Shown here: positions 1 through 5,614 of the stretch, one piece after another
How the letters are laid out: every line of letters begins with the position of its first letter
Numbering within the stretch: position 1 is the stretch's first letter
NCBI GenBank assembly: GCA_903930165.1
Contig: CAIYXO010000177.1
Coordinates: 1-5,614 of the forward strand
DNA: 5,614 nucleotides
Reading direction: 5' to 3'
Source: an uncultured Verrucomicrobiota bacterium
Lineage (GTDB): Bacteria; Verrucomicrobiota; Verrucomicrobiia; Limisphaerales; UBA9464
Made by a program: the position numbers and the translations under genes
Notes under the pieces: generated by a model
Told to the model about the DNA's origin: nothing
The model's input: only the letters and a program-made list of their open reading frames with translations
The model's database searches: none

Positions 1-1167
1 CTCCATGCCGCGGTGGCCGCCTGGCGGACCGGTTCCCTTTCCGCCGCCGAGCAGGGCTTCCTCGACGCCTTCCTGCGTGCCGGCCTCCTGCCGACGACGA
101 CCAACGCCGTGCCGGCCGCGACCCCGCTGTTGGCCGAATACCGTCGCCTGGAGGACGCCATCCCGGTTCCGCGTCGCGTGCCGGGCGTGGTCGAGGCCGA
201 TGCCGCGGATTCCCCGCTCTATTCCCGTGGCGACCCGAAGAAGCCGCTCCGTTCCGTCCGCCGTGGCTACCTCCAGCTCGTCTCCGCCCAGCCCTACCGC
301 ACCGCCGACAGCGGGCGGCTGCAGCTCGCCGAGGACCTCGTCCGCCCGACGAATCCGCTCACCGCCCGCGTGATGGCGAACCGGCTCTGGTACCACGTCT
401 TCGGCCGCGGCCTGGTCGGCACGCTCGACAACTTCGGCCGGCTCGGCGACGTGCCCACGCATCCCGAACTGCTGGACCACCTGGCCGGCCGGCTCGTCGC
501 CCAGGGCTGGTCCACGAAGGCGATGCTCCGCGAACTGATGCTCACCCGGGCCTTTGGATTGTCTTCGGACGTCCCGGCGGGTGTCGCGGAGGTCGATCCC
601 GGCAACACGCTGCTGACCCACGCCCGGGTGCGTCGCCTCGAGGCCGAGCCGGTCCGCGACGGGCTGCTGTTCCTCGGACGCCATCTCGACCTGCGGGCGG
701 GTGGTCCGGGCGACGACGCCCTTGCGGAGCCGTCCCGTCAGCGGCGCCGCAGCGTGTACCTGACCGTCCGGCGCAACTTCCTGAACCCGTTCCTCGAGAC
801 CTTCGACCAGCCGCGTCCCTTCACCACCCTCGGGAAGCGGGACGTGACCAACGTCCCCGGCCAGTCCCTGGCGCTGCTGAACGACCCGTTCGTCCTCGCG
901 CAGGCCGCAGGCTGGGCGGCTGCGGTGTGCGGCGACGGCGCGACCCCGTCCACGGACGAAGCCCGCGTCGGACGGTTCTTCGCCGAAGGCCTGGGCCGTC
1001 CGGCGACGGCCCGGGAGACCGAGTCCAGCCGGGCCTACCTCGCCGACCTGCGGCGTCTCCATGCGGAGACTTCCGTCGGACGCGCGGAGAAGGAGGCCGA
1101 GACCGCCGTGTGGCGCGACTTCGCCCAGTCCGTCTTCAACCTGAAGGAATTCCTCTACCTGCGCTGA
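1..1167 (+). CDS. DUF1553 (PSD1) domain protein, C-terminal part, cut by the left edge
   Basis: The reading frame is open from the first base, so the 388 residues seen are the C-terminal part of a longer protein. Full-length members are commonly 700-1100 residues, with an N-terminal Planctomycete cytochrome c domain and/or DUF1549 ahead of DUF1553. A GTG at position 13 is an internal valine rather than a credible start. Family landmarks appear in order, numbered from the window edge: SGRLQLAE near 104, NPLTARVMANRLW from 118, DNFG near 143, the RRLEAEPVRD block at 211-220, RRRSVYLTVRRN from 248, then DVTNVPGQSLALLNDPFV, and the typical ending FNLKEFLYLR. Members are thought to be exported and work outside the cytoplasm; no enzymatic activity is established. 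The gene ends 4 bases before the DUF1501 gene, the usual partner in PVC genomes, so the two are almost certainly co-transcribed. The family call is strong; the function is unknown. Confidence 0.93.
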   Translation, partial: LHAAVAAWRTGSLSAAEQGFLDAFLRAGLLPTTTNAVPAATPLLAEYRRLEDAIPVPRRVPGVVEADAADSPLYSRGDPKKPLRSVRRGYLQLVSAQPYRTADSGRLQLAEDLVRPTNPLTARVMANRLWYHVFGRGLVGTLDNFGRLGDVPTHPELLDHLAGRLVAQGWSTKAMLRELMLTRAFGLSSDVPAGVAEVDPGNTLLTHARVRRLEAEPVRDGLLFLGRHLDLRAGGPGDDALAEPSRQRRRSVYLTVRRNFLNPFLETFDQPRPFTTLGKRDVTNVPGQSLALLNDPFVLAQAAGWAAAVCGDGATPSTDEARVGRFFAEGLGRPATARETESSRAYLADLRRLHAETSVGRAEKEAETAVWRDFAQSVFNLKEFLYLR

Positions 1168-1171
1168 ACCG

Positions 1172-2638
1172 ATGAAACCGGGAAATCCCTTCCAACCCCC
1201 GGCCGTGGCTTCGGCCCTTTCGGCCCTTTCACGTCGCGAGATGCTCCGGCGTTGCTCGCTCGGCTTCGGCTCGGTCGCCCTGGGCTCGCTGCTGGCGCAG
1301 GAAAGATCCGTCGCCGCCGGGTCCGCTGCGGACGGGCGGCCGTTGCCGCAGTTCCGGCCGCGCGCGAAGCACGTGGTCTTCGCCTACATGAGCGGCGGCG
1401 TGTCGCACCTCGACTCGTTCGACCCCAAGCCGGAGCTGCGACGCCGCCACGGCCATCCGATGCCCGTGCCGGTGAAGCCCACGATGTTCAACGACAACGG
1501 GAACATCATGGGCAGTCCCTGGGAGACGCGGCGCTGGGGCCGGAGCGGGCTGGAGATGACGACGCTCTTCCCGCACATCGCGGCCCAGGCGGACGAGTTG
1601 GCGGTGATCCGTTCGATGACCACCAAGGTCAACGAGCACGCCCAGGGGAACTACATGATGCACACCGGATTCCCCTTCACCGGGCATCCGAGCGCGGGTG
1701 CGTGGACCGCGTATGGGCTGGGCACGGCGAACCGGAACCTCCCGGGGTTCGTCGTCCTGCAGGGCGGCGGCGCTGTGGTGCCGCACGGCGGCGTGGGCGT
1801 CTACAGCAGCGGATACCTGCCGGCCGAGCACCAGGCGTCCATCCTCCAGGTGGACCGCGACCCGGCGCTCGCGAACGTGCGTCCGACCGAGGCCGACCGG
1901 CTCCAACGACGCCGACTGGACTTCCTCCGCGACGTGGACACGCGGTTTGCCTCCGAGGTGCCGGATCCGCAGGTCGAGGCGGCCATCCGCAACTACGAGA
2001 CCGCCTACCGGATGCAGACCGCCGTCCCGGAGCTGTGCGACCTCGCCGGCGAGACCGCGGCGACGAAGCGCCTGTACGGACTCGAGTCCGGCGACGCCGC
2101 GACCGCGGCCTACGGACGCCAGTGCCTCGTAGCCCGGCGCCTGATCGAGCGCGGCGTGCGCTTCGTGGAGCTGAGCTGCATCTCCTCCGGCATCGGCGCC
2201 GGTGGTCCCGGCAACCCGTGGGATCAGCACGGTCAGATCCTGGAAGGACACGGCTCCATGGCGCGGCAGGTGGACCAGCCGTTGGCCGGCCTGATCCAGG
2301 ACCTGCGCGCCCGCGGCTTGCTCGACGACACCTTGATCCTGTTCAGCGGCGAATTCGGCCGGACGCCCTTCTCACAGGGAGCGAACGGCCGGGACCACAA
2401 TCCCTTCGGCTTCAGCGTGTGGATGGCGGGAGGTGGCGTCCGGGGCGGGACCGTCCACGGAGCCACCGACGACCTCGGCTACTACGCCGTGCAGGACGTC
2501 TGCAACACCTACGATCTCTGGGCGACCGTGCTGCACCTGCTCGGGATGGACCACGAGAAGCTGACCTTCCGTTTCGGCGGCCGCGACTTCCGGCTGACCG
2601 ACGTCCACGGCGAGGTGATCCGCGCGGTGGTCGCTTGA
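1172..2638 (+). CDS. DUF1501 family protein, Tat-exported, alkaline-phosphatase-like fold
   Basis: This is a complete 488-residue protein of typical family length. The N-terminus has a twin-arginine signal, SRREMLRR at 20-27 followed by a hydrophobic stretch (LGFGSVALGSLLA), indicating folded export by the Tat pathway. Family landmarks are MSGGVSHLDSFDPKP (73-87), LPGFVVLQGGG, RGVRFVELS, WDQH (350-353), GEFGRT (393-398), GRDHNPFGF (from 406) and the ending GRDFRLTDVHGEV. The conserved Asp/His/Glu positions in these blocks resemble metal ligands of the alkaline phosphatase/sulfatase superfamily, in which DUF1501 is usually placed. The substrate is not known. The ATG lies 4 bases after the upstream DUF1553 stop with no Shine-Dalgarno-like sequence before it, so translational coupling is plausible. 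This start is supported because the Tat motif falls at the expected distance. The GC-rich DNA produces long open shadow frames over this gene, but only this frame gives a conserved protein. Confidence 0.95.
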   Translation: MKPGNPFQPPAVASALSALSRREMLRRCSLGFGSVALGSLLAQERSVAAGSAADGRPLPQFRPRAKHVVFAYMSGGVSHLDSFDPKPELRRRHGHPMPVPVKPTMFNDNGNIMGSPWETRRWGRSGLEMTTLFPHIAAQADELAVIRSMTTKVNEHAQGNYMMHTGFPFTGHPSAGAWTAYGLGTANRNLPGFVVLQGGGAVVPHGGVGVYSSGYLPAEHQASILQVDRDPALANVRPTEADRLQRRRLDFLRDVDTRFASEVPDPQVEAAIRNYETAYRMQTAVPELCDLAGETAATKRLYGLESGDAATAAYGRQCLVARRLIERGVRFVELSCISSGIGAGGPGNPWDQHGQILEGHGSMARQVDQPLAGLIQDLRARGLLDDTLILFSGEFGRTPFSQGANGRDHNPFGFSVWMAGGGVRGGTVHGATDDLGYYAVQDVCNTYDLWATVLHLLGMDHEKLTFRFGGRDFRLTDVHGEVIRAVVA

Positions 2639-2644
2639 CGGAGG

Positions 2645-2673
2645 TGAAGCGTCGAAGCGTTGAAGCGTTGAAG
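2645..2673. repeat. 8-bp tandem repeat, unit TGAAGCGT, about 3.6 copies
   Basis: Units TGAAGCGT, CGAAGCGT and TGAAGCGT are followed by a partial TGAAG. The only difference among the full units is T/C at the first base. Two further GGAAGCGC copies lie at 2681-2688 and 2694-2701 and look like decayed relatives. The repeat begins 7 bases after the DUF1501 stop, in the gap between convergent genes. On the other strand it reads as repeated CTTCAACG, a pattern I associate with dispersed intergenic repeats in Verrucomicrobia; that association is from memory and untested here. Confidence 0.75.
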
Positions 2674-2740
2674 AGGGGGCGGAAGCGCTCGATGGAAGCG
2701 CGGCGATCGGCGACGGGAAGCCTGGTTTGCGAGGAGGGCG

Positions 2741-2756
2741 GACCCGGATACGGGTC
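2741..2756 (-). terminator. Short GC hairpin abutting the stop of the beta-propeller gene; possible terminator
   Basis: GACCCG (2741-2746) and CGGGTC (2751-2756) form a perfect 6-bp inverted repeat with a 4-base loop. Read on the minus strand it starts at the base after the TGA of the beta-propeller gene, a natural position for transcription termination. It lies between convergent genes and could act in both directions. There is no T-run on either side, so it is not a canonical intrinsic terminator, and a 6-bp stem is short enough to occur by chance in GC-rich DNA. Confidence 0.35.
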
Positions 2757-4148
2757 TCAGCCTTGGTAGGAGAGGTCCACGCAGATCAGCTCGCGGCCGT
2801 TGTGGATGTAGGCGCTGCGGTTGGCGAAGGCGGGATGGCACCAGAGGACGTCCCGGCCCCGGGTGTTCTCCGCAGGTTCCAGAAGCTGCGCGCGGCTGAT
2901 GATCTCCAGGCCTTGCGGGGACAGGCGCCCGACGACCAGTTCGCCACGGTCGGTCCAGAACCAGTGCCGGTAGTTCTCCTCCACGATGAACGCATGGGCG
3001 AAGAAGCCGGCCTCCCCGCGGAACAGGTCCAGGCTCTCCCAACGGCGTTCGCCGGTCTTGAGGTCCAGGCACCGCAGCTCGCCGAACGCGCAGATGCCGT
3101 AGGCGAATCCGTCCTTCACCACCGGGGTGCTCATCACGGTATGGAGTCCTTCGGTCATCTCCGACTGCTTCCGGCTGCGGCGGTTCCAGACGACCCGTGG
3201 CTCGGCGCCGGTGCGCGGCACCTGGAGCATCAGCGAACCCTGGTAGAAGGAGGTCAGGAAGAGCCGGTCGCCCGAGAAGCGGGGCAGGGCGATGGTCACC
3301 TCCGGGCGCTGCGGGCGTCCGCCGACCGGATACGGGTGGCTCCACAGGACGTCACCGTCCTGAGGATTCAATCCGCTCACCGCATCGGCGTGCCAGAAGA
3401 CCAGTTGCCGGCGCCCGGCGAGATCCCGGACCACCGGCGGGGCGTAGCCGATCTCGACCGCGGTCTGGGCCCGCCACAGTTCGCGTCCGGTGTCCTTGTG
3501 CAGGGCGACGATGGCGCTGTTGGTTCCGCCCACCGGCAGGATCAGGCGCTCTCCGTCGAGCAGCGGATGCGCGGCGTAGCCCCACACCGGAGGCTCCGCG
3601 TGGAACTGAGCCGCCACGTTCGTCGCCCAGAGGATGCGGCCATCCGCCGCGTCGAGGCACTTGAGGTCCCCCATGGCGCCGAGCGCGTAGACACGTCCGT
3701 CCCGGACCAGCGGGGTGGCGCGGGGTCCGGAGGGATAGGAGATGCGGTAAGGACAGTCGTAGACGTGTTCCCAAAGGGTGCGTCCGGTCGCGGCGTCAAG
3801 GCACAGCACGCGTTCGTTGCCGGGGATCTGCGGCAGGGAGCGGTCGCCCCGCTTGCGTTCCGCGGGTTTGCCGGCCTCGCGGTCGAGCAGGTAGACGCGC
3901 CCGTCCACCACGGCGGGTCCCACGTAGCCGGCCTTCACCGGCACCCGCCATCGGACCGGCAGGCTGCCGGTGTCGAAGTGCTCCACCAGTCCGGTCTCGC
4001 GCCAGACTCCGTCCCGTTCCGCGCCCATCCATTCGGGCCAGTCCGCGGCGTTCAGGGCCGGGCCGATACCGTGGAACGCGATCAGGGCCGCGGCCAATGA
4101 GGCCAGGCGACTCCGGAGGTTCTTGGGAAGGGGCAGGGGCAAGGTCAT
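2757..4148 (-). CDS. Secreted PQQ-type beta-propeller repeat protein
   Basis: This is a complete 463-residue protein. The N-terminus is a signal peptide: basic residues at 9-14, a hydrophobic core LASLAAALIAF, and a probable cleavage after LNA near residue 34. The mature start DWPEWMGAERDGVWRETG (36-53) is the family's characteristic opening. It is followed by propeller blades with the recurring pattern of a G-x-V-Y strand, a C-L-D-x-x-T/D-G turn and a closing L-W. Examples are GRVYLLD (83-89), VLCLDAATGRTLW (114-126), LKCLDAADGRILW, IVALHKDTGRELW and LRCLDLKTGERRW. About seven or eight blades can be traced, consistent with one closed propeller. No dehydrogenase catalytic residues or heme motif can be assigned, so it is probably a binding or scaffolding protein of the periplasm or cell surface rather than a proven quinoprotein enzyme. 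The start has no Shine-Dalgarno-like sequence, but it fits the signal peptide. The SRPBCC gene lies 244 bases upstream in the same direction; shared transcription is not demonstrated. Confidence 0.9.
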   Translation of the reverse strand: MTLPLPLPKNLRSRLASLAAALIAFHGIGPALNAADWPEWMGAERDGVWRETGLVEHFDTGSLPVRWRVPVKAGYVGPAVVDGRVYLLDREAGKPAERKRGDRSLPQIPGNERVLCLDAATGRTLWEHVYDCPYRISYPSGPRATPLVRDGRVYALGAMGDLKCLDAADGRILWATNVAAQFHAEPPVWGYAAHPLLDGERLILPVGGTNSAIVALHKDTGRELWRAQTAVEIGYAPPVVRDLAGRRQLVFWHADAVSGLNPQDGDVLWSHPYPVGGRPQRPEVTIALPRFSGDRLFLTSFYQGSLMLQVPRTGAEPRVVWNRRSRKQSEMTEGLHTVMSTPVVKDGFAYGICAFGELRCLDLKTGERRWESLDLFRGEAGFFAHAFIVEENYRHWFWTDRGELVVGRLSPQGLEIISRAQLLEPAENTRGRDVLWCHPAFANRSAYIHNGRELICVDLSYQG

Positions 4149-4300
4149 GGGATTTGTTTTTGGAGTTGGCTCTGGGAATACGGGCAGCCCGGACGCGCTA
4201 CGCCTCGGTCAGCACCCGGATGAGGGGTGTCGGGTTGCGGCCGATTCCGGGAAAACGTCGAGTCCGGCAGCTGGTCACACGGCTGACCGCCAGGGGACGC

Positions 4301-4322
4301 ACGCGGAGGGAACGCAGAGGTG
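4301..4322. repeat. Degenerate 11-bp direct repeat in the gap between the two minus-strand genes
   Basis: ACGCGGAGGGA (4301-4311) is followed directly by ACGCAGAGGTG (4312-4322); the first nine bases of the units match at eight positions. It resembles the CTCTGCGT/CTCCGCGT low-complexity repeats seen between genes in several environmental bacteria (from memory). The rest of the gap, 4149-4392, shows only weak stem-loops such as CACCC/GGGTG at 4213-4229 and GGTCA/TGACC at 4273-4288. I see no convincing gene in it. Confidence 0.35.
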
Positions 4323-4392
4323 CGGAATCCCCACTTCCCAGCGGCTTTGCGGTTTTGCGTGGTACCCGTCTTCGCCCCGACTGCATCGTTGC

Positions 4393-4935
4393 TCAGTGGA
4401 TCCGGGTGCCGCCGGCGACGACCGATCCCAGGTTCGCGAGGCCCTGCTCGAACTGTCCGCCGACCATCCGGTCGACGTTCACGAAGACGTTGAAGGCCTT
4501 GGCCATGAAATGGTTCCTGCCGGTCATCTTCCAGGTCACGAGCGTGCCGCGGCCCTCGGGGAAGAAGGTGAACTCGGTCAGGTTCGTCGCCTGCATGGGG
4601 CGCGTGAAGACGAGGTCGATGAGGATCCGGCGCGGGGAATCGCTCTCGCGGAGGGTCATTGCGCCGGATCCGACCTGGTTGTTGCCGGACCAGGTGAAAT
4701 GCGCGCCGACGCCGCGTTCCGCGCCGGAATATTCGAAAACGCACTTCGGATCGATGCGGGCCCAGGGCGACCAGGCGTCCCAGAGCCGGAAGTCCTCAAC
4801 TTGGGCGAACACCTTCTCCGGCGGGGCCGGCAGGGTGGCGGTGCGGACGATCTGGAAATCCGCGGGTCGGGTGGCGATGTAGGCGACCAACCCGACTACG
4901 ACGACGGCGACCAGCAGCAGGAGGTAGGGAATCAT
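4393..4935 (-). CDS. Membrane-anchored SRPBCC (polyketide cyclase / START-like) protein
   Basis: This is a complete 180-residue protein, typical of the short SRPBCC proteins (Polyketide_cyc2 type). Residues 4-21 (YLLLLVAVVVVGLVAYIA) form one transmembrane segment, followed by TRPADFQIVRTATLPAPPEKVFA, the usual opening strand and first helix of the fold. The DFRLWDAWSPW block (48-58) and the YSGAERGVGAHFTWSGN segment are characteristic. So is the C-terminal helix FNVFVNVDRMVGGQFEQGLANL (148-169), which closes the hydrophobic cavity. Members bind hydrophobic ligands, but the ligand here cannot be predicted, and the fold carries no fixed catalytic residues. The start at 4935 is chosen because it places the membrane segment directly at the N-terminus. 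No Shine-Dalgarno-like sequence precedes it; an inverted repeat sits there instead. The last eleven residues (GSVVAGGTRIH) extend past the final helix and may be disordered. It is divergently oriented to the SGNH-like gene. Confidence 0.92.
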   Translation of the reverse strand: MIPYLLLLVAVVVVGLVAYIATRPADFQIVRTATLPAPPEKVFAQVEDFRLWDAWSPWARIDPKCVFEYSGAERGVGAHFTWSGNNQVGSGAMTLRESDSPRRILIDLVFTRPMQATNLTEFTFFPEGRGTLVTWKMTGRNHFMAKAFNVFVNVDRMVGGQFEQGLANLGSVVAGGTRIH

Positions 4936-4939
4936 GGCT

Positions 4940-4961
4940 GGGGAACCACGCTAGGTTCCCC
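4940..4961. promoter_or_regulatory. Perfect inverted repeat in the divergent intergenic region; possible operator or 5' hairpin
   Basis: GGGGAACC (4940-4947) and GGTTCCCC (4954-4961) are exact reverse complements separated by ACGCTA, giving half-sites centred 14 bp apart. The element ends 4 bases upstream of the SRPBCC ATG in a 120-bp region between divergent genes. It could be the binding site of a dimeric repressor covering the SRPBCC promoter or leader. Alternatively it could fold in the SRPBCC mRNA as an 8-bp stem next to the start codon and limit ribosome access. There is no T-run and no upstream gene to terminate, so a terminator is unlikely. No regulator gene is visible nearby. Confidence 0.5.
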
Positions 4962-5028
4962 GGACACCTTGGAAAGCGTGAAGGTGGACAAGGCCGTCCC
5001 GCCATCCCCACTTCTACCTTTCCCGACC

Positions 5029-5036
5029 GAGGAGGT
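5029..5036 (+). promoter_or_regulatory. Shine-Dalgarno-like GAGGAGGT upstream of the SGNH-like gene, at unusually long spacing
   Basis: GAGGAGGT is a strong match to the anti-Shine-Dalgarno complement and the only such sequence seen before any start in the window. It ends 19 bases before the ATG at 5056, further than the usual 5-10. No ATG, GTG or TTG lies in frame at the ideal distance; the in-frame codons there are ACG (5044) and ATC (5047). It may be a weakly used site or chance. Confidence 0.3.
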
Positions 5037-5055
5037 CCGGCCCACGATCGACGCC

Positions 5056-5614
5056 ATGTTCCTCCGGATCCGTTGCGTCTGGGCCGCCATGGCCCTGGTG
5101 TTGGGCGGCCGCGTCGTCGCGGCCGAGGCGAAGCCCGAGCTGCGGGACGGCGACCGCGTGCTCCTCATCGGCGACACCTTCTTCGAACGCGAGGTGGACT
5201 ACGGCCACATCGAGACGCGGCTGACCGCGGCCTTGGCCGACCGGCAGCTGACCTTCCGGAACCTCTCGTGGTCCGCCGACACGCTCACCGGGCGTTCTCG
5301 CGCCAGCTTCGACTGGAACAGGTCGGACGCCGACTGGCTGAAGCGGGTGAAGGAGCAGGTCGGACTGGCGAAGCCGACCGTGGCCCTCCTCAGCCACGGC
5401 ATGACCGAGGCGCTCGAGTTGGCGGACGTTTCCGACGCGGCCGCACGTGCGGCCCATCTCGCGGCCTTCCGACGCGATCTCGGCCGTCTTTCCGCGGTCC
5501 TCGACGAGGTCTCCGGCTTTCCCGTCCGGCTGGTGCTGCTGACCCCGGTGTTCCCGCAGGGTGCTCCGAGGGCCGAGGTCGAGGCTTCGGTGAAGGCGGT
5601 CGCCGCGGAGATGC
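5056..5614 (+). CDS. Exported SGNH/GDSL-like domain protein, N-terminal part, cut by the right edge
   Basis: The frame is open from the ATG at 5056 to the window end, giving 186 residues with no stop. The first 23 residues form a signal peptide: RIR, then a hydrophobic stretch, with likely cleavage after VVAA. The mature part starts LRDGDRVLLIGDTFFERE (29-46), the block I region of the SGNH hydrolase fold. It continues with RNLSWSADT (68-76, block II), KPTVALLSHGMTEAL (106-120, block III) and VRLVLLTPVFP (157-167), a core strand. This version of the domain is common at the N-terminus of large PVC proteins that continue into a membrane-bound dehydrogenase-like propeller, HEAT-like repeats and a CxxCH heme domain. 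Such a continuation is likely but lies outside the window. Serine, the usual nucleophile of block I, is replaced by Thr41, and the block III Asn by Thr117, so activity is uncertain. A second in-frame ATG at 5089 would remove half of the signal peptide. Confidence 0.85.
   Translation, partial: MFLRIRCVWAAMALVLGGRVVAAEAKPELRDGDRVLLIGDTFFEREVDYGHIETRLTAALADRQLTFRNLSWSADTLTGRSRASFDWNRSDADWLKRVKEQVGLAKPTVALLSHGMTEALELADVSDAAARAAHLAAFRRDLGRLSAVLDEVSGFPVRLVLLTPVFPQGAPRAEVEASVKAVAAEM

Noticed and set aside
1229..2251. A 340-codon minus-strand frame opposite the DUF1501 gene
   Set aside because: It is Arg/Val/Gly/His-rich with no motif and lies entirely inside a well-supported gene, so it is a shadow frame.
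1252..2769. A 505-codon open frame on the plus strand, longer than the DUF1501 gene it overlaps
   Set aside because: Its translation is arginine/alanine/glycine/proline-rich with no family motifs, while the overlapping frame encodes a fully recognisable DUF1501 protein. It is a GC-driven shadow frame.
2727..4100. A 457-codon open frame on the plus strand, antisense to the beta-propeller gene
   Set aside because: It mirrors the beta-propeller coding frame on the opposite strand and shows no recognisable domain or signal peptide. Long antisense frames are expected at this GC content.
4198..4386. A 62-codon minus-strand frame in the 4149-4392 spacer
   Set aside because: It is arginine-rich, runs through the degenerate repeat, and has no signal or motif; it is more likely translated repeat DNA than a small gene.
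4097..4882. A 261-codon plus-strand frame spanning the spacer and most of the SRPBCC gene
   Set aside because: It covers non-coding spacer and the antisense of a conserved protein, with no coherent domain.
4947..4980. A possible sigma-70-like promoter for the SRPBCC gene (minus strand TTTCCA and TAGCGT, 16-bp spacing)
   Set aside because: Only 4 of 6 and 3 of 6 consensus positions match, and the -10 would lie inside the loop of the inverted repeat. This is too weak to annotate.
5014..5457. A 147-codon minus-strand frame opposite the start of the SGNH-like gene
   Set aside because: It has no recognisable motif and overlaps a frame with a signal peptide and conserved SGNH-like blocks on the plus strand.

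Overview
The window is high-GC bacterial DNA, very probably from a member of the PVC superphylum (Planctomycetes-Verrucomicrobia), and more likely Verrucomicrobiota. The main evidence is the gene families. A DUF1553 (PSD1) protein is followed directly by a Tat-exported DUF1501 protein. There is a secreted PQQ-type beta-propeller of the DWPxWxGxxRDG class, and an SGNH-like N-terminal domain of the kind often found at the front of large PVC c-type cytochrome/dehydrogenase proteins. A small tandem repeat built on AAGCGTTG also resembles repeats I associate with Verrucomicrobia intergenic DNA. The lineage call is inference; there is no marker gene in the window.

Layout: (1) 1-2638, plus strand, is a two-gene unit. 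It holds the C-terminal 388 residues of a DUF1553 protein that enters from the left edge, then after 4 bases a complete 488-residue DUF1501 protein. (2) 2639-2756 is a convergent intergenic gap with an 8-bp tandem repeat and a short GC hairpin abutting the stop codon of the next gene. (3) 2757-4148, minus strand, is a complete 463-residue secreted beta-propeller protein. (4) 4149-4392 is a 244-bp gap without a gene, holding only a degenerate short repeat. (5) 4393-4935, minus strand, is a complete 180-residue membrane-anchored SRPBCC (polyketide cyclase/START-like) protein. (6) 4936-5055 is a divergent intergenic region with a perfect 8-bp inverted repeat (GGGGAACC / GGTTCCCC) ending 4 bases from the SRPBCC start. 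(7) 5056 to the right edge, plus strand, is the first 186 residues of an exported SGNH/GDSL-like protein that continues outside the window.

All five proteins appear exported, anchored, or part of systems that work outside the cytoplasm, which fits the large secretome of these bacteria. DUF1553 and DUF1501 proteins are very commonly encoded as pairs in this group and probably act together, but their biochemical role is not established. No mobile element, CRISPR array, tRNA or rRNA was seen. The window looks like ordinary PVC chromosomal DNA. The points most worth a second look are the altered catalytic motifs of the SGNH-like domain and the inverted repeat in the divergent promoter region.
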